A DNA stretch of 10,866 nucleotides from an uncultured Prevotellaceae bacterium (GTDB lineage: Bacteria; Bacteroidota; Bacteroidia; Bacteroidales; Bacteroidaceae), in contig CAMPCG010000070.1 of the NCBI GenBank assembly GCA_946644025.1, positions 1 to 10,866 on the forward strand. The letters are read 5' to 3'. The position numbers were made by a program, and so were the translations under genes. Under the pieces are notes generated by a model. That model saw nothing but the letters and a program-made list of their open reading frames with translations, had not been told where the DNA came from and did not search any database. Each line of letters starts with the position of its first letter. Positions within the stretch are counted from its first letter, which is position 1. Of the stretch, positions 1-6,444 are shown one piece after another.

Positions 1-2
1 AC

Positions 3-428
3 AAGCGGCGCACCGACTTCCGCAAGTTCTTCCGCCAGGTCTACAACAGCGGCATTGCCCGCATCAACCTCACCAAGCGCCATCCGGGCACGCTGAAGCT
101 GGTGCACCTGTTGCCCACGTTCTTCACCCTTGGTGTCATCGCCCTGGTGCTCATCTCGGCCGTCGGCCGTCTGCTGATGCACTATGTCGACAACGACCAG
201 TGGCGCTGGCTCTGCCTGCTGCCCTGGCTACCTATTATATTATATAGTGGTGTCATCTGTGTGGACTCCGCCGTCAAGAACCGTAACCTCAAGGTGGGAC
301 TGCTCAGCATTCCCGCTGCTTTTGTCCAGCTGATGGGCTACGGCCTGGGCTTCATCGAGTCATGGTGGAAGCGCTGCGTGCTGAAGAAAGACGAGTTCCA
401 GGCGTTCGAAAAGACTTTCTACAAGTAG
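3..428 (+). CDS. Family 2 glycosyltransferase, C-terminal part (5' end outside the window)
   Basis: The reading frame is open from the window edge and ends at TAG 426-428, giving 141 visible residues. It begins with a basic stretch (KRRTDFRKFFRQVYNSGIAR) resembling the segment after the catalytic domain of membrane-bound GT2 enzymes. Three hydrophobic segments follow: LPTFFTLGVIALVLISAVGRL, LCLLPWLPIILYSGVICV and VGLLSIPAAFVQLMGYGLGF. A short basic cytoplasmic tail ends the protein. In the family, such enzymes move sugars from nucleotide-activated donors to lipid or surface-polysaccharide acceptors at the inner membrane. The donor-binding and DxD regions lie upstream and cannot be inspected, so the family call rests on the tail and membrane topology. 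An internal ATG at 102 would start too late to be a real start. radC follows 24 bp downstream on the same strand. Confidence 0.72.
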   Translation, partial: KRRTDFRKFFRQVYNSGIARINLTKRHPGTLKLVHLLPTFFTLGVIALVLISAVGRLLMHYVDNDQWRWLCLLPWLPIILYSGVICVDSAVKNRNLKVGLLSIPAAFVQLMGYGLGFIESWWKRCVLKKDEFQAFEKTFYK

Positions 429-437
429 GTTTTCCTC

Positions 438-451
438 AGTGTAGAGTGTAG
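438..451 (+). repeat. Two forward AGTGTAG heptads ahead of radC
   Basis: Two perfect tandem heptads AGTGTAG (438-444 and 445-451) sit in the 24-bp gap between the glycosyltransferase and radC. They are followed by GATGATTACG, which contains the first ATG of the radC frame (453). Four heptads of the same type lie inverted at 550-577. Related heptads of the TGAAA type precede ATGATTA at 8404-8437 and 10216-10256. Confidence 0.8.
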
Positions 452-452
452 G

Positions 453-1268
453 ATGATTACGAGAAAAAGCACCAAAAAGAATCTAATGGGAAGGAAAAAA
501 GACATAACGAAGGGAAAAGACACTGCGGGAGAGATGGCGGTAGCAAACTCTACACTCTACACCCTACACTCTACACTAAAAACAGAAAAGCTGACCATAG
601 CCGACTGGTCGCCTGACGACCAGCCGCGCGAGAAGTTGCGCGACCGCGGCGCCGAAAGTCTAAGCAACGCCGAGCTCATTGCCATACTGATCGGCTCGGG
701 ACGTCCCGGCATGACTGCAGTAGAGCTGATGCAACAGATACTCAGCGACTGCCGGGGCAGCCTGAACACACTGGGCAAGATGAGCATTGGCGAACTGTGC
801 CAGTACAACGGCATCGGTGAAGCCAAAGCCATCACCATCCTCGCTGCCTGCGAACTGGGCAAGCGACGCCAGATGGAAAGCCCCGAAGAACGCCAGGAAC
901 TGAGCACCGCCACCCGCGTGTACAACCACATGCGCCCCGTGATGCAAGACCTCGACGTAGAAGAATTCTGGGTGTTGCTCATGAACCAGAACTTTCGCCT
1001 CATCAAGAAAGTGCGCATAGCTCATGGCGGCATCTCAGAAGTGAGCGTCGACATTCGCATCATCATGCGCGAAGCCGTACTGGCCAACGCCACCATTCTG
1101 GCCGTCTGCCACAACCATCCCAGCGGCAGCATCCGCCCCAGCAAGGCTGACGATGCTCTTACGCAAAGCATACGGAAGGCCTGTGAAGTGATGCGCCTGA
1201 AACTGATGGACCACGTCATCGTGACAGACGGCAACTACTATTCCTACCACGAGGCAGGCAGACTCTGA
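453..1268 (+). CDS. radC: RadC family JAMM/MPN-domain protein
   Basis: The longest frame gives 271 residues. The conserved family begins at about residue 45 (EKLTIADW...PREKL). A helix-hairpin-helix-like segment covers about 113-138 (ELCQYNGIGEAKAITILAACELGKR). The C-terminal JAMM metal-binding motif is intact: H220, H222, S230 and D233 fit HxHx7SxxD, within CHNHPSGSIRPSKADD. The DH pair of LMDHVIV and the final YYSYHEAGRL are also typical. RadC was once called a DNA repair protein, but its cellular role is not settled. The start is uncertain: ATG 453 follows the heptads directly, and in-frame ATGs exist at 486 and 534. Residues before about 45 are lysine-rich and then encode an inverted heptad array (STLYTLHSTL), so this extension is probably repeat-derived and not part of the conserved fold. 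The gene ends convergently with the minus-strand gene ending at 1376, with a large hairpin between. Confidence 0.93.
   Translation: MITRKSTKKNLMGRKKDITKGKDTAGEMAVANSTLYTLHSTLKTEKLTIADWSPDDQPREKLRDRGAESLSNAELIAILIGSGRPGMTAVELMQQILSDCRGSLNTLGKMSIGELCQYNGIGEAKAITILAACELGKRRQMESPEERQELSTATRVYNHMRPVMQDLDVEEFWVLLMNQNFRLIKKVRIAHGGISEVSVDIRIIMREAVLANATILAVCHNHPSGSIRPSKADDALTQSIRKACEVMRLKLMDHVIVTDGNYYSYHEAGRL
550..577 (-). repeat. Four inverted heptads inside the radC N-terminal coding region
   Basis: Read on the minus strand from 577 to 550 there are four tandem heptads: AGTGTAG, AGTGTAG, GGTGTAG and AGTGTAG. They point toward the forward pair at 438-451, so 98 bp are framed by inward-facing arrays. 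In the radC frame the array is translated as the STLYTLHSTL stretch. Confidence 0.85.
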
Positions 1269-1307
1269 GGCATCCACACCTGAACGACTGATTCAGTGTG
1301 AGACCAT

Positions 1308-1366
1308 CCTATGCAATTCACCCCTACAACACTCAACGCAGGTGTTGCAGGGGTGAATTGCATAGG
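1308..1366. repeat. Large intergenic hairpin: 25-bp arms with a 9-nt loop
   Basis: The left arm (1308-1332) and right arm (1342-1366) are complementary over 25 bp around the loop at 1333-1341. The only imperfection is A1326 opposite C1348 in plus-strand RNA. In minus-strand RNA the same position becomes a G-U pair, so the stem is fully paired in the transcript of the 977-residue gene, whose stop lies 9 nt before it. The hairpin also lies 39 nt after the radC stop. Neither side has a T-tract, so it is not a canonical intrinsic terminator. It could be a Rho-protected 3' end, a bidirectional terminator of another kind, or a palindromic REP-like repeat. Confidence 0.85.
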
Positions 1367-1375
1367 GCTGAGACG

Positions 1376-4309
1376 TTACTCTGCGCCAGCCATGATGTTG
1401 GTGACAGCGACAATGTCGCCGATGCCCACCTGACCGTCGGCGTTGAGGTCGGCGCGTTGCATCTGTCCATCATCGGTGGTGCTTCCAGCCATGATGTTGG
1501 TAATGGCAACGATGTCGCCAATACCCACCTGTCCGTCGCCATTGACGTCGCCACGCTGTGCAATGACGGGGCTGATGGCCGACGGCGGCGTCAGCTGGGT
1601 GTTGCCCACGTTGTCAGTGGCAAGAGCGAAGAAGCGGAGCTTCGTGGCGTCGGAATTCTCAGGCAGCACATATTCGTATTGCGAGTCGAAGCTCTCGCCG
1701 AAGTACTCAAACTCCTCGCCGTTACGCGAGACATAGTACTTGTAGCGTGCCACTCCCGAGAGACTGTCGTAGCCCTCGCAGTTGATGTGCACCTTGCCTT
1801 CGTAGGCCACAGCCGACAACATCTGCGACGTTGGTGCCTCCAGGTCGAGGGTGTTCACGTAGACGTTGGTCTCGATGGGCTCGTTGTAGTCGAAGATGAT
1901 GGTGGCCTGGTTCTGTAGCTGTGAGCCGCTTGCCAGTCCTGGCAGCAGGTTGACGGTGAAGGTGACGTAGCCCTCGCCCTCAGGTGCCTCCACGTTGGGT
2001 GGCAGCTCGATGCCCTCGATGTCCCACGAGAGGATGTTACCCTCGCGCGACATGCGCCAGGCATAGCCGATGCCGTCGTGACTGGTGGAGCCGAAACGCA
2101 CGGAGGAGACGTCGAACACGTTCTCGTCGAGCACGTCGGTGATGCGTATGCGGTAGGCGGGTGCTGTAGCCTCAGCCTTGTTCTCGAAGAGGATGCGGTA
2201 CTGTACGGTCTGCGTCTGTCCGATGAAGTGCTCATCGCCGTAGCCTGCAGGTCCCACCATTTCGTTGGGGTCGATGGAGGTGACCACCTGGTCGGCACCT
2301 ACCTCCGAGTCGACGGACTCGAAGTCCTTCAGGGCGTCGTGGATGGCTTTTTCGCGTCCGAACTCCCAGAAGAAGCGTGTACGGATGGCGGGAGCGACCT
2401 CACCCACCTTGCTGACCACGTCGGCGGCGCTGTAGGCATCGCTGAGGCCGGGCACGGCGTCGAACAGCTCATCGCGGATGTCGCCAGCAACCGACTGTAT
2501 GGTCTGGAGCGGGATGTTGTCTTCTTCCTTCTTTTTCCTCAGGTGCTCCAGGCTGCGGCCTGTGGCTTCCTCAATCTCGGTAATCTTGGCATCAGGCAGC
2601 ACCGTGTTGTAGAGCCAGTTGCTGAAAGCTGTCATGGTGCGGTCCTTGACGACGTCGACAATCTTCTTACCGGCGTATGTGGCCACGGCGATGACGGTGC
2701 CGGTGCCGACGATGCGGCGTGGTGCCTGATAAGAGGGGCTGGGTGTATTGTCAATGGTTAACTGGGTGCCACAGCAATACATTGTGAAAGTGTAGCTCTC
2801 GAAGGGATCCAGGCCAGGGCAGAAGAAGGTGGGGCAGCGAGCCTCCTCGCCACCCAGTTCGGCCATGGTGCAGCGGACGACGCCCGTGTCGCAGGGCAGG
2901 TCAGCATAAAGCGGCATAATGTCGTCGCTGCAGGGGATGGCCAGGAAGAACGACTCGGTGGGCTGGTCGCTGATGTTCTCGATGGTAACATCGAACGGTG
3001 TGGGGATGAAGAGCCGCGTGGCGGAAGCACCATAATAATGAATGCGCACGGGGAAGTCGCCCGCCACAACCGGCTCGCCGAAGGTCAGGCTGTAGCCTCC
3101 ACAGCGCGAGTCGTTGTCGCCACCCTGTCCGACGCCCATGTTCAGCTCCACGAAGTAGGTGCCTGGCTCAAGATTGGTCTGCAGGATGCGGGCCGCAGCG
3201 AGGTCAGGAAAACGTTTGTCGATGAATGTCAGGCTACCGTCGTCCTCTTGGCGGTAGAGACTAATATACCACAGTCCGACGTTGTGAGCCGTGTCGGGCT
3301 CGTAGATGAGGCTGACGGAGTTCTGCACCTCCATGCGGTAGATGTCAACGAAGTCGATGGTGTCGTCAGAGCGCTGGTAGCCCAGGTGTCCCGTCAGCTT
3401 CTGGCCGTCCTTGATGAGCTGTGCATGCTCGTAGTCATCGTTAGGCTCGGCGTCGTTGGGATAGTAGTTGGGCGTGAAGTCGCAGCGCAGCGCGTAGCCT
3501 CCCTCGCCCTCTTGGTCATGGGAACCGCGACCGCCATAGACTGAGACATAGTAAGTGCCAGCCCCGGCATCGGGGATGCGGAGGTGGCGCACCTTGTTTT
3601 CAAGATTCTGGTCCTCATCGCTGACGAACTCACCGCGGCCGACGTACTCCTCGCCGTTCCAGCCGTAGACTTCGAACTGATAGACATAAAGATCGTCGCT
3701 TGAGGTCAGCGTTACGGTCACTTCACCGTCGCGGGGCACCTCAAGGCGGTAGCAATCCACTTGGTCCTCAACAGTCGGGTTGTTAGAGTCGTCCAGCGAG
3801 GTGTAGTCCCTGTAGCCTAAGCGGCCCGTCACGGTGCGTCCTGCGGGCAGCAGGGTGCCCGTGCCTAACTCGTCGTTGGGTTCGGCATCGTTGGCGTAGG
3901 GGCAGGGGGTGAAGCGATAGTTCAACGTGTACGAGGTATCGTAGACGAAGGTGGCAGGGCAGGCCAACTGGATGTAGAATGTACCTGACATGGCATCGTA
4001 GAAGTCAAGATCGGCGCTTTTCCACTCGTCATCCTTGAAATTCAGATTACCCAGCTGGACTAGTTCGCCGTTGCTGACGCAATAGAATCCACACCAGTCG
4101 AAATGGAACTCGCTGAGAGTGGCCTCGATGTGAATGGAGCCTTCTTCAGGCTGCTCAATCTTGAACCATGCCTCGTGGACGTTCTCCGAGAATGTGCCTT
4201 GGACAGTTTTGCCACTCTCCAGTAGCGTTGCCGTCTGCCAAGAGTCGCCTTGTGCCGACATGGCCAAGGGCAATGCCAGCAGCAGTAGGAGTAGCTTCAT
4301 TTTCTTCAT
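1376..4309 (-). CDS. Secreted multidomain protein: PPC-like domains, DPNE-type domain, dockerin-like tail
   Basis: This 977-residue protein begins with a clear signal peptide (MKKMKLLLLLLALPLAMSAQ). Three PPC-like beta domains follow: about 21-139, then two introduced by the hallmark NDAEPND at 140-146 and 285-291. A beta-rich region (about 413-530) and a helical, charged region (about 560-660, with LEHLRKKKEEDN) come next. From about 676 there is a domain of the DPNE...GPAGYG type (SIDPNEMVGPAGYG, then FENKAEATAPAYRIRITDVLDE), common in large secreted Bacteroidetes proteins. A fibronectin-III-like segment (about 826-915) precedes two dockerin-like calcium loops, DVNGDGQVGIGD near 921 and DLNADGQVGIGD near 954. 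No catalytic motif was recognised. PPC domains usually accompany secreted peptidases, but no peptidase domain is present. It is probably an exported binding or surface protein of unknown target. The start at 4309 is fixed by the signal peptide. A -7 box lies upstream at 4362-4369, and the neighbouring kelch-AraC protein is its likely regulator. Confidence 0.88.
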   Translation of the reverse strand: MKKMKLLLLLLALPLAMSAQGDSWQTATLLESGKTVQGTFSENVHEAWFKIEQPEEGSIHIEATLSEFHFDWCGFYCVSNGELVQLGNLNFKDDEWKSADLDFYDAMSGTFYIQLACPATFVYDTSYTLNYRFTPCPYANDAEPNDELGTGTLLPAGRTVTGRLGYRDYTSLDDSNNPTVEDQVDCYRLEVPRDGEVTVTLTSSDDLYVYQFEVYGWNGEEYVGRGEFVSDEDQNLENKVRHLRIPDAGAGTYYVSVYGGRGSHDQEGEGGYALRCDFTPNYYPNDAEPNDDYEHAQLIKDGQKLTGHLGYQRSDDTIDFVDIYRMEVQNSVSLIYEPDTAHNVGLWYISLYRQEDDGSLTFIDKRFPDLAAARILQTNLEPGTYFVELNMGVGQGGDNDSRCGGYSLTFGEPVVAGDFPVRIHYYGASATRLFIPTPFDVTIENISDQPTESFFLAIPCSDDIMPLYADLPCDTGVVRCTMAELGGEEARCPTFFCPGLDPFESYTFTMYCCGTQLTIDNTPSPSYQAPRRIVGTGTVIAVATYAGKKIVDVVKDRTMTAFSNWLYNTVLPDAKITEIEEATGRSLEHLRKKKEEDNIPLQTIQSVAGDIRDELFDAVPGLSDAYSAADVVSKVGEVAPAIRTRFFWEFGREKAIHDALKDFESVDSEVGADQVVTSIDPNEMVGPAGYGDEHFIGQTQTVQYRILFENKAEATAPAYRIRITDVLDENVFDVSSVRFGSTSHDGIGYAWRMSREGNILSWDIEGIELPPNVEAPEGEGYVTFTVNLLPGLASGSQLQNQATIIFDYNEPIETNVYVNTLDLEAPTSQMLSAVAYEGKVHINCEGYDSLSGVARYKYYVSRNGEEFEYFGESFDSQYEYVLPENSDATKLRFFALATDNVGNTQLTPPSAISPVIAQRGDVNGDGQVGIGDIVAITNIMAGSTTDDGQMQRADLNADGQVGIGDIVAVTNIMAGAE
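1382..1552 (-). repeat. Pair of near-identical dockerin-like repeat units
   Basis: The last about 58 codons of the secreted-protein gene contain the same unit twice, 99 nt apart. At protein level both read DGQVGIGDIVA(I/V)TNIMAG, preceded by DVNG or DLNA. The D, N, D, Q and D positions match the calcium-binding loop of type I dockerin. The DNA copies differ mostly at third codon positions, which indicates an old duplication kept by protein-level selection and not a recent slip. Confidence 0.85.
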
Positions 4310-4361
4310 AAGTTGTACTTTTTGATGAATGATTTAGTTGAATGAGACTAGAAAGTGACCA

Positions 4362-4369
4362 CAAAAGTA
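4362..4369 (-). promoter_or_regulatory. Bacteroidetes -7 promoter box for the secreted-protein gene
   Basis: On the minus strand 4369-4362 reads TACTTTTG, matching TAnnTTTG, 52 nt before the start codon at 4309. A TTTG occurs upstream at 4398-4395, but the 25-nt gap is longer than the usual 19-21. That TTTG also lies inside the proximal copy of a direct repeat, which would fit a promoter that depends on an activator. Confidence 0.55.
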
Positions 4370-4388
4370 CAACTTACTGCATAACAAT

Positions 4389-4420
4389 GACTTGCAAATC
4401 GTCATAATCGACTTGCAAAT
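4389..4420 (-). promoter_or_regulatory. Candidate AraC-type operator: 11-bp direct repeat at 21-bp spacing
   Basis: GACTTGCAAAT occurs twice in the same orientation, at 4389-4399 and 4410-4420, so the copies start exactly 21 bp apart. This lies between the regulator gene ending at 4446 and the promoter of the secreted-protein gene. AraC-family proteins typically bind direct half-sites about 21 bp apart, with the near one overlapping the -35 region; here the near copy starts 19 bp upstream of the -7 box. The repeat itself is seen directly; its use as an operator is inferred. Confidence 0.5.
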
Positions 4421-4445
4421 GATGTTTCGTTAGTCGTTTTAGGGC

Positions 4446-6200
4446 TTATTGCTGGCTCTTCCACTCGTTGGGGGTGGTGCCTGTCACCGCTTTGAATGCT
4501 CGGAAGAATGATGATTCAGTAGAGAAGCCCGACACCATCCATACCTCAGCCATCTTTATGTCGGGCTGCCGCAGCATCAGGTCTTGGGCGTGCCTGACGC
4601 GGTAGCCGCTGACGAACTGTGAGAACGAACAGCCAGTGCCCAGGTTGATGGCGGCAGAGACGGCATTGCGATTGGTGCCAAGGCGGACTACCAGGTCGTT
4701 GAGCTTCAGCTCGCTGTCAAGATAGATGTGGTCTTGTTCCATCAAGGCAAGGATGCGCTGCATCAGGTCATCACTGTCGGTGGGCGGCGCGGGGGTGCGG
4801 AGTTGCGGAGGAACGGGGGTGAGAGGGGGCGAGACTGTCGCTGCGACATTGTCGCGTCTTACGAAGAAGGCCAAATAGAAGAAAACAGCGACGAGCAGCA
4901 AGGCCAAAAGCACGAGCCAGAGCCATGAGGAGGAGCTACTACTTGCCGTGCCGGGTTGTGCCAGATGAAGCAGGAACACCGTGGCCAAAGGCGAGTAGTT
5001 GTCGTTGTCAAGCGTGCCGCCTACGGGGCGGTTGTAGTTGATGCCCCCCGTAATGAGCAGGTTGCCCTCGTCAGTAAGCAGGATCTGCGGCCATCCGGCT
5101 TCGGGCAGCGGGTCGGTGTAGTAGAGGGTAACGGGGGCTGGCCGTTTGTCGTACTCCACGCTGACGATGTAGTGGCGGTTGTCCTTGTCAATGCCGTGTA
5201 CGTAGCCGCGATGCGCACTTCGGTCAGCAATGACCGGGCTGTAATAGTTAATCACTCCACCAAGCCCTTCCTTCGGCACGGGGCAGACGGTGGGCAACAG
5301 GGTGAAGGTGGTGTCGCGCACCAGCATGAAAGCCAGTTGGCGGTATGGATCCCAGGCGGTGCTGTCGCCCTCGCTCCAGTCCTGCACAGGCAGCAGCCAG
5401 GCGTAGTCGCCCTTGTCCTCGTCGCCAATGAAGCCCGTGTTGTTACAAAAAGGAGCCTCATAGAACAGCGGCTGCCAACGTCGCAGCAGCGGTACGTGGA
5501 GCGGCGCGCCCTTCAGGCGGTCGGCGACGTCGCTCATCAGCGGTTCGCCGTGCGTGCCACCGTTTCCGAGGATGAGCACGTCGCCAGAGCTGGTGCGTAG
5601 CATGTAGGGCGAGGCACGCCCGACCGTCACCTCTTTGGCGAAATGGAAATGGCGGTCGCCGTCGAAGAGCTCGATGCTGTCGCCGGCATACCAGTTGCCC
5701 GCCACGACCACACGCCCGCTGTCGATCTCGAGAGCCGAGGCCAGCGCACGCTTGGTCTCGAAACAGCTGAAGGCGCGGAAGGTGTGCGTCGCAGGGTCGT
5801 ACTCCTCCACGGGGAAGGTCTGTCCGATGCCCAGCGGCTTCTCACTGCCGCCGCCCAGCAGCACCTTCCCAGAACTGAGCACGACGCAGATGCCGTTGTC
5901 GTGCGGGAACGCTGTCTCCATGAGATGCCACTGGCCGTCGCGGTAGTACTCAGCCGTAGCCGTTGGTACGAAGTTCGTGGTGTGGCCGCCCACCACCGTC
6001 ACCTCGCCATTGACGCAGAAGGCTGCATGGGCGCTACGCGGAATGTTCAGGTCGGGCAACCGCTCGACGCCTATTTTCACCATCGGCACATGGCTGCAAG
6101 TATCAGCTTCGCCTTGACGCGATTCGCCACGGTGAGCAATGGGGGCACCGAGAAGTGCCGCGCCACCTAAATAATATAATAAGGTTAAAAGCCGTATCAT
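4446..6200 (-). CDS. Membrane-spanning one-component regulator: kelch-like sensor, TM helix, AraC DNA-binding domain
   Basis: The 584-residue protein starts with a hydrophobic export signal (MIRLLTLLYYLGGAALLGAP). A kelch-type beta-propeller follows to about residue 415, with glycine-pair motifs such as VNGEVTVVGG, SSGKVLLGGG, SGDVLILGNGG and EGNLLITGG. After a run of serines, one strong transmembrane helix (about 426-447, WLWLVLLALLLVAVFFYLAFF) ends in RR, placing the C-terminus in the cytoplasm. A proline-rich linker leads to an AraC-type helix-turn-helix domain at about 477-584 (KLNDLVVRLGTNRNAVSAAIN, then AEVWMVSGFSTESSFFRAFKAVTGTTPNEWK). No histidine kinase or receiver domain is present, unlike hybrid two-component regulators of Bacteroidetes. 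It should bind an unknown periplasmic signal and act directly on DNA from the membrane. The likely target is the secreted-protein gene 136 bp downstream. A -7 box at 6226-6233 supports the start at 6200. Confidence 0.85.
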   Translation of the reverse strand: MIRLLTLLYYLGGAALLGAPIAHRGESRQGEADTCSHVPMVKIGVERLPDLNIPRSAHAAFCVNGEVTVVGGHTTNFVPTATAEYYRDGQWHLMETAFPHDNGICVVLSSGKVLLGGGSEKPLGIGQTFPVEEYDPATHTFRAFSCFETKRALASALEIDSGRVVVAGNWYAGDSIELFDGDRHFHFAKEVTVGRASPYMLRTSSGDVLILGNGGTHGEPLMSDVADRLKGAPLHVPLLRRWQPLFYEAPFCNNTGFIGDEDKGDYAWLLPVQDWSEGDSTAWDPYRQLAFMLVRDTTFTLLPTVCPVPKEGLGGVINYYSPVIADRSAHRGYVHGIDKDNRHYIVSVEYDKRPAPVTLYYTDPLPEAGWPQILLTDEGNLLITGGINYNRPVGGTLDNDNYSPLATVFLLHLAQPGTASSSSSSWLWLVLLALLLVAVFFYLAFFVRRDNVAATVSPPLTPVPPQLRTPAPPTDSDDLMQRILALMEQDHIYLDSELKLNDLVVRLGTNRNAVSAAINLGTGCSFSQFVSGYRVRHAQDLMLRQPDIKMAEVWMVSGFSTESSFFRAFKAVTGTTPNEWKSQQ

Positions 6201-6225
6201 GTACCCTATATGCAGTTATCGGCTG

Positions 6226-6233
6226 CAAAGATA
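6226..6233 (-). promoter_or_regulatory. Bacteroidetes -7 promoter box for the kelch-AraC gene
   Basis: The minus strand reads TATCTTTG from 6233 to 6226, a full match to TAnnTTTG, 25 nt before the start codon at 6200. No convincing TTTG box was found at the expected -33 position. The palindrome at 6265-6276 lies 31 nt further upstream and may bind a regulator. Confidence 0.65.
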
Positions 6234-6303
6234 CATCTTTTTCCTGACTTACAGCATACATCTCCGAAATATTTCGTATTTAAACTTCAGATATTTTGCA
6301 CTC

Positions 6304-6444
6304 AACTTAACCAATAAGACACTTGAAAAGGGCGGTTTTGTAAACAAAACAGTAAAAATCAGCCCGAACAATGCAAAAAACTTAACCAAAAACTTGCAAG
6401 ACTCAACCAAAATAGTTAACTTTGCAGCGTAAAACGGTTAAGTT
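6304..6444 (+). promoter_or_regulatory. Repeated AACTTAACC motifs before the AlbA_2 regulator gene
   Basis: AACTTAACCAA occurs at 6304-6314 and 6379-6389. A variant GACTCAACCAA follows at 6400-6410, 21 bp after the second copy. The exact reverse complement GGTTAAGTT at 6436-6444 ends at the base before the start codon. The sites flank and overlap the -33/-7 promoter (6393-6424), as expected for a repressor operator, possibly autoregulatory. Function is inferred. Confidence 0.5.
6393..6424 (+). promoter_or_regulatory. Promoter of the AlbA_2 regulator gene
   Basis: The -7 box TAACTTTG is at 6417-6424, and a -33-like CTTG is at 6393-6396, giving a 20-nt spacer. The start codon is 20 nt after the -7 box. 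This spacing and sequence match the Bacteroidetes primary sigma factor pattern. Confidence 0.7.

Larger units (their letters stand above)
6201..6444. other. Divergent AT-rich intergenic region with two promoters and operator-like repeats
   Basis: This 244-bp gap separates the divergent kelch-AraC and AlbA_2 regulator genes. It holds a minus-strand promoter (6226-6233), a plus-strand promoter (6393-6424), a 12-bp palindrome CGAAATATTTCG (6265-6276) and repeated AACTTAACC motifs. It also has one ACTTGCAA (6392-6399), the core of the direct repeat at 4389-4420. No gene is supported in it. Confidence 0.8.

Noticed and set aside
438..577. CRISPR-like or telomere-like tandem array
   Set aside because: Units are only 7 bp, have no spacers, and occur in short arrays in both orientations at gene starts.
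1298..1918. 206-codon plus-strand ORF over the end of the secreted-protein gene
   Set aside because: It is the reverse shadow of the dockerin-like and fibronectin-like coding region and begins inside the large hairpin region.
6199..6432. 77-codon plus-strand ORF in the divergent intergenic region
   Set aside because: It overlaps both promoters and the operator-like repeats, has no family similarity that I recognise, and its composition is that of AT-rich spacer.
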